Shown here: positions 1 through 8,622 of the stretch, in pieces
Layout: each line of letters starts with the position of its first letter
Numbering within the stretch: the first letter of the stretch is position 1
Assembly: GCF_022846655.1 (NCBI RefSeq)
Contig: NZ_AP025667.1
Coordinates: 4,935,001-4,999,000, forward strand
Source of the DNA: Streptomyces seoulensis
GTDB lineage: Bacteria; Actinomycetota; Actinomycetes; Streptomycetales; Streptomycetaceae
Direction of reading: 5' to 3'
Length of the DNA: 64,000 nucleotides
The notes under the pieces: model-generated
Database searches by the model: none
Told to the model about the DNA's origin: nothing
Seen by the model: the letters and a program-made list of their open reading frames with translations, nothing else
Position numbers and translations under genes: made by a program

Positions 1-75
1 AGACTACGCCGCCCCGCCGCCGCCTCGACACCCCGGCCCCTCCTAGCCGGGAACATCACATCGCCGGCCCGTGCG

Positions 76-987
76 TCAGGCGCGCCCCGGCACCCAGTCC
101 GGCAGCGACTCGGTCCGCTCCGCCCAGGCCGCGGGCGGTGCTCCGGCCTCGCCGGACGCCAGGACGCCGCCGACGATCGCGCACGTCGTGTCCACGTCCC
201 CGCCGACCTGCGCGGTCGTCCAGAAGGCGTGCTCGAAGTCGCCGAGGGAGCGCGCGGCCGACCACAGGGCGAACGGCACGGTGTCGTGCGCGCTGGTCCG
301 GCGCCCGCAGCCGAGGACGGCCGCGACGGTGGCCGCGTCCCCGTAGTCGAGCATGTCCCGCGCGCGGCGCAGTCCGGCGCCCACGGCGCTTCTGGGCACC
401 AGGGCGATCACGCCGTCCAGCAGGTCCTCGGGGCTCGGCCGGCCACCGGGAGCGGCGGCCAGCGCGGCGGCGGCGGCCACGGCCATGGCGCCGGCCACCG
501 CTTCGCGGTGCTGATGGGTGGTGTAGGCGGAGATCTCGGCCTGGTGCGTCGCCTGCTCGGGGTCGTCCGCGTACCAGGCGCCCAGGGGCGCGATGCGCAT
601 CGCGGCGCCGTTGCCCCAGGAGCCGCGGCCCTCGAAGAGCTGGGCGGCCAGTTCCCGCCAGTCGGCGCCCTCGCGGACGAGCCGGAGCAGCCTGTTCACG
701 GCGGGGCCGTAGCCGCGGTCGAAGTCGTGGTGATCGGCGAAGGAACGGGCCAGCTCGTCCTGGTGGATGCGCTGGTGACCTGCGAGGACGGAGACGACCG
801 AGCAGGCCATCTCGGTGTCGTCGGTCCACTGCCAGGTCCCGGCGGGCAGCTCGCGGCGCTTGAGCAGCGGGTGGTTCACCGGGACGAAGAACTGGGAGCC
901 GAGCGCGTCGCCCACCGCGAGGCCGCGCAGGCTGGACAGGGCGCGCTCCAGGCGCCGGGAGGAGACGGAGAAGGAATCAGGGATCAT
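76..987 (-). CDS. ADP-ribosylglycohydrolase family protein
   Basis: A 303-residue DraG/ARH-type hydrolase, expected to remove ADP-ribose from proteins or small molecules using a binuclear Mg centre in the cytoplasm. The family signatures are visible: GLAVGDALG near residue 22, the metal-binding WTDDTEM at 54-60, and a C-terminal GGDVDTTCAIVGG near 263 that supplies further metal-ligand Asp/Thr residues. Length fits the family. The ATG start follows GGCGGGAAG. It lies 12 bases behind a histidine phosphatase gene on the same strand, so the two may be co-transcribed. The substrate cannot be told from sequence, and no ADP-ribosyltransferase partner is visible nearby. Confidence 0.85.
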   Translation of the reverse strand: MIPDSFSVSSRRLERALSSLRGLAVGDALGSQFFVPVNHPLLKRRELPAGTWQWTDDTEMACSVVSVLAGHQRIHQDELARSFADHHDFDRGYGPAVNRLLRLVREGADWRELAAQLFEGRGSWGNGAAMRIAPLGAWYADDPEQATHQAEISAYTTHQHREAVAGAMAVAAAAALAAAPGGRPSPEDLLDGVIALVPRSAVGAGLRRARDMLDYGDAATVAAVLGCGRRTSAHDTVPFALWSAARSLGDFEHAFWTTAQVGGDVDTTCAIVGGVLASGEAGAPPAAWAERTESLPDWVPGRA

Positions 988-999
988 CTTCCCGCCACT

Positions 1000-1659
1000 C
1001 TATCGGTCGGCCCAGTGCGGAACCGGGTCCCGCCAGCGGTCGAAGGGCCGGTCCAGGGTGTACTTGCCGTCCTCCCCGAGCACGAGCATGCGCACCTCCG
1101 CGTTCCCGGGGTTAGACAGGGACTCGAAGTCGTCCACCGTCCAGTGGAACCACCGCATGCAGAACAGCCGCATCGCCAGTCCGTGCGTCACCAGGAGGAC
1201 GTTCGGCGGGTGGTCGGGCTCCTCGAAGCTGCGGAACAGGCTCTCCAGGAAGCCGCCGACGCGGTCGTACACATCGGCGCCGGACTCGCCCTGCGGGAAG
1301 CGGAAGAAGAAGTGCCCGTACGCGTCCCGGTACGCCTTCTGCAGCCGGACGTCGTCGCGTTCCTGCCAGTTGCCCCAGTCCTGCTCACGCAGCCGGGGCT
1401 CCTCGCGCACGCGTGTGAGACCGGGGTCGAGGCGGAAGGTGTCCAGGGTCTCGTGGGTACGGCGGTACGGGGAGACGTAGACGCTCACGCGTTCCTGGCC
1501 GAATATCTCGCGCAGGTGCTCGCCGGTCTCCGCGGCCTGCTCCCGGCCGCGGTCGGTCAGCGCGAGGGCGTGGTCGGGCTCGCGCTCGTACACGGAGTCA
1601 TCGACGTTGCCCACTGACTCTCCGTGCCGGACAAGGACGATGCGCCGTGGTCGTGCCAT
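1000..1659 (-). CDS. Histidine phosphatase (phosphoglycerate mutase-like) family protein
   Basis: A 219-residue branch-1 histidine phosphatase. The catalytic RHGE box is at residues 11-14 (the His accepts phosphate) and the second His lies in LLVTHGLAMRLF near residue 155. The family includes phosphoglycerate mutases and a wide range of phosphatases; this protein lacks anything that fixes the substrate. There is no clear ribosome site. A TAGGGT box ends 7 bases before the ATG, which suggests a leaderless mRNA. It is probably the first gene of a pair with the ADP-ribosylglycohydrolase 12 bases downstream. Confidence 0.85.
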   Translation of the reverse strand: MARPRRIVLVRHGESVGNVDDSVYEREPDHALALTDRGREQAAETGEHLREIFGQERVSVYVSPYRRTHETLDTFRLDPGLTRVREEPRLREQDWGNWQERDDVRLQKAYRDAYGHFFFRFPQGESGADVYDRVGGFLESLFRSFEEPDHPPNVLLVTHGLAMRLFCMRWFHWTVDDFESLSNPGNAEVRMLVLGEDGKYTLDRPFDRWRDPVPHWADR

Positions 1660-1740
1660 GTCGGAAACCCTACGGGGCCCGGAGCCGGGTAGGGCACTCG
1701 TACGGCCTTCATACGGCGTAGGTCACACCGCTCGCACGGC

Positions 1741-2346
1741 TCAGACCGTCCAGGAGGGCTCCAGTTCCACGATGTCGCCGGTCAGGGAGGCTATGTCGGC
1801 CTCGGTCTGGGCGCGCAGGGCCAGCCGCTCCACGCGTTCGGTGCGGTACTTTCCGTGCTCGGCCGCCGAGCGCCACATCGACAGGACCAGGAAGTCGTTC
1901 TCGGGCCCCTCGCCGAACATGCCCCGGATCATGCCGGGCGAGCCCGCCATGGCCGGATTCCAGACCTTCTCCTGCATCAGCGTGAAGTGCTCGACCCGCT
2001 CCTCATGCACCCGGCTGAGGGCCACCCGGACCAGGTCCGCGTCCGTGAACCGGGGTTCGAAGCCGGTCTTCACGTCGAAGCGGTACTCGAACAGCTTGGC
2101 CTGGGCGTCCTTGAACGTGCCGGACTGGGCCGCGGCCAGCCGGTCGTGCGAGCGGGCCATGAAGGAGTCGTAGAAGGCCCGGCTCTCCCAGAAGGCGAAG
2201 ATGTGCGCCACTCCCGGCCGGTGCCGGCTCCAGCCTCCGCCCTGTCCCCGAAACCCCGGCTCCCCCAGAAGCCCCGCCCATTTCCGCTGCCCGCGCTCGA
2301 ACCCGCGACGGTCCACCACGGTGCAGCGAATCCACTTGACCAGCAC
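1741..2346 (-). CDS. YdbC-like (DUF4937) protein
   Basis: A protein of about 201 residues starting VLVKWIRCTVVDRRGFERGQ, matching my recollection of the YdbC/DUF4937 family of dimeric alpha-beta-barrel-like proteins. The chemical role is unknown; the pattern of Trp, His and Phe residues (HIFAFWESRAFYDSFM) resembles monooxygenase-like ferredoxin folds. The frame is open upstream to 2607, but I chose GTG at 2346 because a TACGAT box ends exactly 6 bases before it, typical of leaderless actinobacterial genes, and because the family starts with the KW motif. It is divergent from a TerD-type gene across about 150 bases. Confidence 0.7.
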   Translation of the reverse strand: MLVKWIRCTVVDRRGFERGQRKWAGLLGEPGFRGQGGGWSRHRPGVAHIFAFWESRAFYDSFMARSHDRLAAAQSGTFKDAQAKLFEYRFDVKTGFEPRFTDADLVRVALSRVHEERVEHFTLMQEKVWNPAMAGSPGMIRGMFGEGPENDFLVLSMWRSAAEHGKYRTERVERLALRAQTEADIASLTGDIVELEPSWTV

Positions 2347-2497
2347 CGCGCCATCGTAAGGCCACCGGGCGTGGCGTCGGTCACTCTCTGGCGGAGATCG
2401 CCCGCGCACCGGTGCCGTATGCGTGACACGATGGGCAAGGAGTCCCGACGGCAAGGGAGTTGGGGATGATGGCGCTTCAGGGGGAAGGGGAAGCCTG

Positions 2498-3031
2498 GTG
2501 ACCGGGTTCAGCAAGGGAATCCGCGAGGTCGAGGTCGCGCTCAAGTGGGACCCCAGTCCTGCGGGGCGGCCGCCCTCCGACCTGGACATCGTCGCCGCGA
2601 CGTTCACGGCGGACGACGCGTACGGGGAGCCGGCCTATCTGGTGCACTTCGACAGCCGTTCCCCGGACGGCACGATCTTCCTCGACCGGGACAGCCCCGA
2701 CGGCAAGGGCTTCGGCTGGGACGAGGTCATGGACCTCGAACTCCACCGCCTGGACGGCCGCTACGCGCGCGTGGTCGTCGGCGTCGTCATCCAGCAGAAC
2801 GAGGCCCGCACCACCTTCGCCTCGGTCCTGAACCCGGCGATCCGCGTCACCGAGGGCTACACGGCCCTCTTCGAAGGCGACTTCGGCGCCGCCCCGGACG
2901 CCACGGCGGCCGTGGTCGCCGAGTTCGTTCGCGACGGCTCCGGCGAATGGACCTTCCACGCGGGCGTCCATGGCTTCGACGAGGATCCCGCGACCTTCAC
3001 CCGGGTCATGGGAACCAGACGTCGGACCTGA
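2498..3031 (+). CDS. TerD family protein
   Basis: A 177-residue TerD-domain protein. The family binds calcium and is linked to tellurite and stress resistance and, in Streptomyces, to development; the exact job of this copy is unknown. The body shows the expected pattern: KGIREVEVALKWDPSP at the N-terminus, an Asp-rich loop (SDLDIVAATFTADDAYG), FLDRDSPDGKG, then VVVGVVIQQNEARTTFASVLNP. The GTG at 2498 is chosen because GGGGAAGGGG lies 8 bases upstream; a tandem ATG at 2466/2469 is out of frame. No other ter genes are nearby. Confidence 0.8.
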   Translation: MTGFSKGIREVEVALKWDPSPAGRPPSDLDIVAATFTADDAYGEPAYLVHFDSRSPDGTIFLDRDSPDGKGFGWDEVMDLELHRLDGRYARVVVGVVIQQNEARTTFASVLNPAIRVTEGYTALFEGDFGAAPDATAAVVAEFVRDGSGEWTFHAGVHGFDEDPATFTRVMGTRRRT

Positions 3032-3040
3032 GCCCTGCCG

Positions 3041-3071
3041 CGCCCCGGCCGCTCGTCCGCCGGCCGGGGCG
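3041..3071. terminator. Bidirectional hairpin between convergent genes
   Basis: A perfect 11-bp stem (CGCCCCGGCCG at 3041-3051 with its complement at 3061-3071) and a 9-base loop. It sits between the stop of the TerD-type gene and the end of the amidohydrolase gene on the other strand. There is no strong T-tract, as is common in Streptomyces. Confidence 0.65.
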
Positions 3072-3136
3072 TTGTCGGTGGTGCGCTGTCGAACGACCGT
3101 CGTGAACGTCCACGACCGAACGAGACTTCCTGATGG

Positions 3137-3922
3137 TCAGAGACCGAGCAGCTCCGCGAGGGTTCCGCCCAGGACGCGATCGCGCAGCGCACCCGGCGCG
3201 GTGACGCGTTCGACGGTGGCGCGGGCGAGGAGCGGGTCACCGTAGGGCGCGTCCGAGCCGAACAGGGTGCGGTCAGGCAGTTCGTCGATGGCCAGCCGCA
3301 CCGCGAAGACGATGTTCGCCGTCGACAGCTCCAGGTACATGTTCGGGGTGTCACGGGCCAGCTCGATCGCCGTCAGCCAGTTGAGTCCACCGAGTTGGCT
3401 GATCACCAGGGGGACGGTCGGATGACGGCGCGCGAGGCGGGCCAGGGTCGCCAGGTCTCCCGCCGTGGTCGGCGCGAAACCGTGTACGACGACGGGCAGC
3501 CCACCGTGATCGGCGGCAGCCCGCAGGACCGGCTCGATCCGACCGGCCCCGTCCGGTGGCGGGGTCAGCTCACCGATGCCCCGAAAGCCCCGGCCGACGA
3601 CCTCCCGCTCGACCTCCGCCGCGATCCGCTGAGCCGGCAGTTCCAGACCGACCTTGCCGAAGCCGATGAAACGATCGGGGTAGGCCGCGCATGCCGAGGA
3701 CAGTTCCCGCCTTGCGGCCTGGTGGTCGTCCGTATGTCCGACCCGCCCGCCGATCGTCTCGTCCAGCACGCTCATCTCGCGCCGGAACGAGGCCAGATCG
3801 GTGGCCCGCTCGGGATGCGGACGGGTGCTGAAGAGCACGGCGCGGTCGACTCCCGCCTCGTCCAGCAGGGCGATGTGACGGTGCACGGGGTCGTGGACAT
3901 GGCTGTGCGCGTCGAGGATCAA
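3137..3922 (-). CDS. Amidohydrolase family (TIM-barrel metal-dependent hydrolase)
   Basis: A 261-residue amidohydrolase-2-type enzyme. The N-terminal DAHSHVH (residues 4-10) supplies the first metal ligands, VVVHGF in the middle gives a barrel His, and GSDAPYGDP near the C-terminus carries the catalytic Asp. The family contains hydrolases and decarboxylases, and the substrate here is unknown. The start is a TTG with GGAGAA six bases upstream, so the unusual codon is well supported. It is divergent from a MerR-type regulator 95 bases away, and the dyad between them suggests MerR controls this gene. Confidence 0.78.
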   Translation of the reverse strand: MILDAHSHVHDPVHRHIALLDEAGVDRAVLFSTRPHPERATDLASFRREMSVLDETIGGRVGHTDDHQAARRELSSACAAYPDRFIGFGKVGLELPAQRIAAEVEREVVGRGFRGIGELTPPPDGAGRIEPVLRAAADHGGLPVVVHGFAPTTAGDLATLARLARRHPTVPLVISQLGGLNWLTAIELARDTPNMYLELSTANIVFAVRLAIDELPDRTLFGSDAPYGDPLLARATVERVTAPGALRDRVLGGTLAELLGL

Positions 3923-3977
3923 CGGGTTCTCCTGGTCGGGGCCGGTGACGGAATGCTGCCGCCGACCCCATCGTTGA

Positions 3978-4004
3978 AGGTTGACACCATGCCAAGGTCA
4001 AGCT
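3978..4004. promoter_or_regulatory. Putative MerR operator/promoter dyad
   Basis: Inverted repeat AGGTTGAC (3978-3985) and GTCAAGCT (3997-4004), 7 of 8 positions paired across an 11-base centre. Read on the minus strand it gives CTTGACC followed by TTGGCATGGTGTCAACC, the layout of a MerR-family promoter with a long -35/-10 spacer, pointing at the amidohydrolase gene. Confidence 0.5.
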
Positions 4005-4017
4005 CCGTGGAGAAGCA

Positions 4018-4371
4018 ATGCTGATCGGGCAGTTGGCCAGGAGAACCGGGACCAGTGAGCGCCTGCTCCGGTACTACGAACGCGTCGGCCTTCTCACCTC
4101 GACCCGTCAGGCCAACGGGTACCGCGATTACGACGATGCAGCCGAGCAGGCTGTCAGGCAGATCCGTGCCCTGCTGGCGGCCGGGCTGTCCACCACGTTG
4201 ATCCGCCAGGTGATGCCGTGCGCCCTCGCTGACGGTTCGCTGCGCCCGTGCCCCGGAGTACTGGACAAGCTCCACGCCCAGCTCGACCGTCTCGACCGGC
4301 GCGCGGAGGAATTGGCCGAGGCTCGCCAAGCCCTGCACCAAGCCATCGCGGCCGCCGAACGCGGCGAGTAG
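4018..4371 (+). CDS. MerR family transcriptional regulator
   Basis: A 117-residue MerR protein. The winged helix-turn-helix is at residues 1-70 (IGQLARRTGTSERLLRYYERVGLL, then NGYRDYDD), followed by a coiled-coil dimerisation helix (residues 80-115). Two cysteines, C68 and C78, flank the start of that helix and could form a redox or thiol sensor, though the pattern is not a known metal site. The ATG is preceded by GGAGAAG. It is divergent from the amidohydrolase, with a shared dyad in the gap, and probably regulates it. The effector is unknown. Confidence 0.85.
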   Translation: MLIGQLARRTGTSERLLRYYERVGLLTSTRQANGYRDYDDAAEQAVRQIRALLAAGLSTTLIRQVMPCALADGSLRPCPGVLDKLHAQLDRLDRRAEELAEARQALHQAIAAAERGE

Positions 4372-4430
4372 CCACACGGTTCTCCCGGCGAGGTCGCACC
4401 ACGGGCAAGCGGCCGCGTCCGCAGAACGCG

Positions 4431-4469
4431 CAGGTGGGGTGCCGGCGCAAACCGCCGACACCCCACCTG
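4431..4469. terminator. Hairpin between merR-type gene and nrdJ
   Basis: An 11-bp perfect stem (CAGGTGGGGTG at 4431-4441, CACCCCACCTG at 4459-4469) enclosing a second CGGCG/CGCCG stem (4443-4447, 4453-4457). Placed between convergent genes; likely terminates both. Confidence 0.65.
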
Positions 4470-4502
4470 AACGACTAACTCAAGCCCACAGGGGGCTCAC
4501 GG

Positions 4503-7397
4503 TCAGCTGCAACCGCTGGTCGAGCCGCAGCCCTCGCAGATGTAGCAGGAACCGGCGCGCTGCATCTTGGTACCGCAGGAGAAGCAGAGCGGGGCGTCGG
4601 CCTGGATGCCCAGCTGCATCTCCACCAGCTCCGCGCTGGTGTGCGCCTGCTTCGGGGCCGGCTTGGCGGACTCCGACTCGGCCTTCGGCGTGGCGACGGC
4701 CGTCAGCTCGGTGTGGCGCGGGGCGGACTGGGCCAGACCCTCGACGTCGACCTCGTCGTCCGACGGCTCGTACGAACCGGTCTCCAGGTGACGCTGGCGC
4801 TCCTCGGCGGAGTGGATGCCGAGCGCGGACCGGGTCTCGAAGGGCAGGAAGTCCAGCGCCAGGCGGCGGAAGATGTAGTCGACGATCGACTGCGCCATCC
4901 GCACGTCCGGGTCGTCGGTCATACCGGCCGGCTCGAAGCGCATGTTGGTGAACTTCGAGACGTAGGTCTCCAGCGGCACGCCGTACTGGAGGCCCACCGA
5001 CACGGCGATGGAGAAGGCGTCCATCATGCCCGCGAGAGTCGAACCCTGCTTGGACATCTTCAGGAAGACCTCGCCGAGACCGTCGTCCGGGTAGGAGTTG
5101 GCGGTCATGTAGCCCTCGGCGCCGCCGACCGTGAAGGACGTGGTGATGCCGGGACGGCCCTTGGGCAGGCGCTTGCGGACCGGGCGGTATTCGACGACCT
5201 TCTCGACGGCCTCGCGGATGGTGGCCTCGGCCTTGTCGGTGACCTCGGTCTTCTCCTGCTCCTTCTTCTTGGCGGAGAGGGGCTGGCCGACCTTGCAGTT
5301 GTCGCGGTAGATGGCGAGCGCCTTGACGCCCAGCTTCCACGCCTCGTAGTAGATCTCCTCGACCTCCTCGACGGTCGCCGTCTCCGGCATGTTGACCGTC
5401 TTGGAGATGGCGCCGGAGATCCACGGCTGGATCGCGGCCATCATGCGGACGTGGCCCATCGGGGAGATGGCGCGCTCGCCCATGGCGCAGTCGAACACCT
5501 CGTAGTGCTCGGGCTTGAGGCCGGGGGCGTCGATCACATTGCCGTTCTCGGCGATGTGGGCGACGACCGCCTCGATCTGCTCCTCCTGGTAGCCCAGGCG
5601 GCGCAGGGCCTGCGGGACGGTGCCGTTGACGATCTGCATCGAGCCGCCGCCGACGAGCTTCTTGAACTTCACCAGCGCGAGGTCCGGCTCGACACCGGTG
5701 GTGTCGCAGGACATCGCCAGACCGATGGTGCCGGTCGGGGCGAGCACGGACGCCTGGGAGTTACGGAAACCGTTCTTCTCGCCGAGGCGGATCACGTCCT
5801 GCCACGCCTCGGTGGCAGCGGCCCAGACCGGGTTGTCCAGGTCGTCCATGTGGACGGCCTTGGCGTTGGCGTCGGAGTGCTGCTTCATGACGCGCTTGTG
5901 GGCGTCGGCGTTGCGGGCGTAGCCGTCGTACGGGCCGACGACCGCGGCCAGTTCGGCGGAGCGGCGGTAGGCCGTGCCGGTCATCAGGGAGGTGATGGAG
6001 CCGGCGAGGGCGCGGCCGCCGTCGGAGTCGTACGCGTGGCCGGTGGCCATCAGCAGGGCGCCGAGGTTGGCGTAGCCGATGCCGAGCTGGCGGAAGGCGC
6101 GGGTGTTCTCGCCGATCTTCTGGGTCGGGAAGTCCGCGAAGCAGATCGAGATGTCCATCGCGGTGATGACCAGCTCGACGACCTTCTGGAAGCGCTCGGT
6201 CTCGAAGGACTGGTTGCCCTTGCCGTCGTCCTTCAGGAACTTCATCAGGTTCAGCGAGGCGAGGTTGCAGGACGTGTTGTCCAGGTGCATGTACTCGCTG
6301 CACGGGTTCGACGCGGTGATCCGGCCGGACTCGGGGCAGGTGTGCCAGCGGTTGATCATGTCGTCGTACTGGATGCCCGGGTCGGCACAGGCCCAGGCCG
6401 CCTCGGCGATCTTGCGGAAGAGCGCCTTGGCGTCGACCTCCTCGATGACCTCACCGGTCATGCGGGCACGCAGGCCGAAGTCGGTGCCCTTCTCGACCGC
6501 GTTCATGAACTCGTCGTTCACGCGGACCGAGTTGTTGGCGTTCTGGTACTGGACGGACGCGATGTCGTCGCCGCCCAGGTCCATGTCGAAGCCCGCGTCA
6601 CGCAGGACGCGGATCTTCTCCTCCTCGCTGACCTTCGTCTGGATGAAGTCCTCGATGTCCGGGTGGTCGACGTCGAGGACGACCATCTTGGCCGCGCGGC
6701 GGGTGGCGCCACCGGACTTGATGGTTCCGGCGGAGGCGTCGGCGCCCCGCATGAAGGAGACCGGACCGGAGGCGTTGCCACCGGAGGAGAGCAGCTCCTT
6801 GGAGGAGCGGATGCGGGACAGGTTCAGACCGGCGCCCGAACCGCCCTTGAAGATCATGCCCTCTTCCTTGTACCAGTCGAGGATCGACTCCATGGAGTCG
6901 TCGACGGACAGGATGAAGCAGGCGGAGACCTGCTGGGGCTGCGGCGTGCCGACGTTGAACCAGACCGGGCTGTTGAAGCTGAAGATCTGGTGCAGGAGGG
7001 CGTAGGCCAGCTCGTGCTCGAAGATCTCGGCGTCGGCGGGCGAGGCGAAGTACGCGAAGTCCTCGCCGGCCTTGCGGTAGGTCTTCACGATGCGGTCGAT
7101 GAGCTGCTTCAGACCGGTCTCGCGCTGCGGGGTGCCGACGGCGCCCCGGAAGTACTTGCTGGTGACGATGTTGACCGCGTTCACCGACCAGAAGTCGGGG
7201 AACTCGACGCCACGCTGCTCGAAGTTGATCGAGCCGTCGCGCCAGTTGGTCATGACGACGTCACGGGGCTCCCACGTCACCTCGTCGTACGGGTGTACGC
7301 CGGGGGTGGTGTGAACGCGCTCGATGCGCAGCCCCTTGCCGGCCTTGGTTCCCTTGGCGCGGGAACCTCGTGCCGGACCGCTCGCCGTCTCTGTCAT
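4503..7397 (-). CDS. nrdJ: Vitamin B12-dependent (class II) ribonucleotide reductase
   Basis: A class II ribonucleoside reductase of about 964 residues, converting ribonucleotides to deoxyribonucleotides with adenosylcobalamin. Visible landmarks: the ten-stranded barrel with FNSPVWFNVG, SACFILSVDDSM, NPCSEY and LAPTGTIGLAMSCDTTG, and a C-terminal Cys-rich tail (CFSCGTKMQRAGSCYICEGCG) that serves as a zinc/redox-active shuttle. The start is the ATG at 7397, behind GGGAGG, rather than an ATG 12 bases upstream. It follows nrdR on the same strand with a gap of about 166 bases; the pair is an established Streptomyces operon repressed by NrdR. I see no cobalamin riboswitch here. Confidence 0.95.
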   Translation of the reverse strand: MTETASGPARGSRAKGTKAGKGLRIERVHTTPGVHPYDEVTWEPRDVVMTNWRDGSINFEQRGVEFPDFWSVNAVNIVTSKYFRGAVGTPQRETGLKQLIDRIVKTYRKAGEDFAYFASPADAEIFEHELAYALLHQIFSFNSPVWFNVGTPQPQQVSACFILSVDDSMESILDWYKEEGMIFKGGSGAGLNLSRIRSSKELLSSGGNASGPVSFMRGADASAGTIKSGGATRRAAKMVVLDVDHPDIEDFIQTKVSEEEKIRVLRDAGFDMDLGGDDIASVQYQNANNSVRVNDEFMNAVEKGTDFGLRARMTGEVIEEVDAKALFRKIAEAAWACADPGIQYDDMINRWHTCPESGRITASNPCSEYMHLDNTSCNLASLNLMKFLKDDGKGNQSFETERFQKVVELVITAMDISICFADFPTQKIGENTRAFRQLGIGYANLGALLMATGHAYDSDGGRALAGSITSLMTGTAYRRSAELAAVVGPYDGYARNADAHKRVMKQHSDANAKAVHMDDLDNPVWAAATEAWQDVIRLGEKNGFRNSQASVLAPTGTIGLAMSCDTTGVEPDLALVKFKKLVGGGSMQIVNGTVPQALRRLGYQEEQIEAVVAHIAENGNVIDAPGLKPEHYEVFDCAMGERAISPMGHVRMMAAIQPWISGAISKTVNMPETATVEEVEEIYYEAWKLGVKALAIYRDNCKVGQPLSAKKKEQEKTEVTDKAEATIREAVEKVVEYRPVRKRLPKGRPGITTSFTVGGAEGYMTANSYPDDGLGEVFLKMSKQGSTLAGMMDAFSIAVSVGLQYGVPLETYVSKFTNMRFEPAGMTDDPDVRMAQSIVDYIFRRLALDFLPFETRSALGIHSAEERQRHLETGSYEPSDDEVDVEGLAQSAPRHTELTAVATPKAESESAKPAPKQAHTSAELVEMQLGIQADAPLCFSCGTKMQRAGSCYICEGCGSTSGCS

Positions 7398-7563
7398 GCC
7401 GCCTCCCATGTACGGGCGAAAACGCCCTGAAGTGCCCTGATTGTTCCCAGGGCACGGTGCTCTGTCTGGTGTCGCGGTCGCCTTCAGCTACGACCCGCGA
7501 CAGGTCTTCGGTGCGCCGCCTGCCGGCCGGACCGGGGACTTCTCCCCTGGTCCTGCCGGTCGG

Positions 7564-8115
7564 TCAGTCGGCGGCGCGTGCGGGCACGGGGACCTGGGTG
7601 GTCCGTCCCGGCCCGCGCTGGTCTTCCTGGCTCCCCGCGTCCGCGTCTTCGTCGTCCGCGGCGGGGTCCGGCGTCACTTCGCGCAGTTCGGCGATGGCGG
7701 CCTCGAAGTCCTCGAGCGAGTTGAACGCCCGGTAGACCGAGGCGAACCGCAGATAGGCGACGAGGTCGAGCTCCTGCAAGGGGCCGAGTATGGCCAGCCC
7801 CACGTCGTGGGTGGTCAGCTCGGCGCTCCCGGTGGCACGCACCGCCTCCTCGACCCGCTGGCCGAGCTGGGCGAGCGCGTCCTCGGTCACGGGACGCCCC
7901 TGGCACGCCTTGCGCACCCCGTTGATGACCTTGGTGCGGCTGAACGGCTCGGTGACCCCGGACCGCTTCACCACCATGAGCGAACACGTCTCCACGGTCG
8001 TGAAACGACGGGAGCAGTCGGGGCACTGGCGGCGCCTGCGGATCGACGTGCCGTCGTCGGTCGTACGACTGTCGACCACACGGCTGTCGGGGTGCCTGCA
8101 GAAGGGGCAGTGCAT
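7564..8115 (-). CDS. nrdR: Transcriptional repressor NrdR
   Basis: A 183-residue NrdR that senses ATP/dATP and represses ribonucleotide reductase genes. The zinc ribbon has CxxC pairs at C3/C6 and C31/C34, with the DNA-binding RRRRQ between them; the ATP-cone follows at about 45-135. The C-terminal 40 residues are acidic and Gln/Arg rich, a variable tail. MHCPFC is the conserved family start; a TTG three codons upstream also reads in frame but lies almost on top of the GAGGAGGG site. First gene of the nrdR-nrdJ operon, autoregulated through the two boxes upstream. Confidence 0.95.
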   Translation of the reverse strand: MHCPFCRHPDSRVVDSRTTDDGTSIRRRRQCPDCSRRFTTVETCSLMVVKRSGVTEPFSRTKVINGVRKACQGRPVTEDALAQLGQRVEEAVRATGSAELTTHDVGLAILGPLQELDLVAYLRFASVYRAFNSLEDFEAAIAELREVTPDPAADDEDADAGSQEDQRGPGRTTQVPVPARAAD

Positions 8116-8231
8116 GATCTCCAACCCTCCTCACAGCAGACTCGATGGCCTCGCCGGGCCTCAGGGGCCTCACGAAGCAGCCCCAAGCATAGGCGATCGC
8201 GGAGGGCCGGAAGACCCAGGGTCCAAGATCA

Positions 8232-8247
8232 ACCACAACTTGTGGGG
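8232..8247. promoter_or_regulatory. NrdR box 1
   Basis: Sixteen-base partial palindrome ACCACAACTTGTGGGG upstream of nrdR, containing CCACAA-CTTGTGG symmetry. NrdR boxes occur as tandem pairs about three helical turns apart; the second copy begins 31 bases away. Confidence 0.75.
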
Positions 8248-8262
8248 CTCTGTAGCCGTCTC

Positions 8263-8278
8263 ACCACTACATGTGGGG
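8263..8278. promoter_or_regulatory. NrdR box 2
   Basis: ACCACTACATGTGGGG, matching box 1 at 13 of 16 positions and starting exactly 31 bases from it, so both lie on the same face of the helix. It overlaps the likely nrdR promoter. Confidence 0.75.
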
Positions 8279-8402
8279 ATGGCTCAGATTTCGCGGGAAA
8301 CGCGCGTGTCGCTGCGGACCGAGGCGCCGGGAGCGGCCAGGGAGCCCGTCGGGGCGACACGCACAGGCGCCCCGCAGTGCCCAGCAGACCTACGGGGATA
8401 CC

Positions 8403-8573
8403 GTGAACACCGCACGGAGCCCTCGGGGAATCACGGCGGGGATCACACCGCCGCGGGACCCGGCCACCGGCCGGTCACCGTTCGAATGGCACACTGGCGA
8501 CGGCCGCGAGGTCATCCGCCCCGGCGGTGAAGAGTACAACAATGGGCACTTTTGCCCGCCGGACGTCGCGTAA
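8403..8573 (+). CDS. Possible small protein in the nrdR-lexA gap
   Basis: A 56-codon frame starting GTG with GGGGA seven bases upstream and ending TAA. Its third codon positions are about 80% G/C, lower than its neighbours but above random expectation for a non-coding frame. The predicted product ends [13 protein letters not shown] and has no motif I recognise. It occupies most of the 580-base stretch between nrdR and lexA, which otherwise holds only the NrdR boxes and the lexA promoter. It may be a real small gene or only leader DNA. Confidence 0.25.
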   Translation: MNTARSPRGITAGITPPRDPATGRSPFEWHTGDGREVIRPGGEEYNNGHFCPPDVA

Positions 8574-8622
8574 GCCATACACCTGGACACTTGATCGCGT
8601 CAGGCGAATCGCACTTTTTCAC

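Noticed and set aside
4641..7430. A 929-codon plus-strand frame opposite nrdJ
   Set aside because: Antisense shadow of a strongly conserved gene; Leu/Asp/Val-rich pattern typical of reversed high-GC codons.
7398..8231. Cobalamin riboswitch before nrdJ
   Set aside because: I looked for the conserved B12-box and multi-stem leader around nrdJ and nrdR and did not see it; control here fits NrdR boxes instead.
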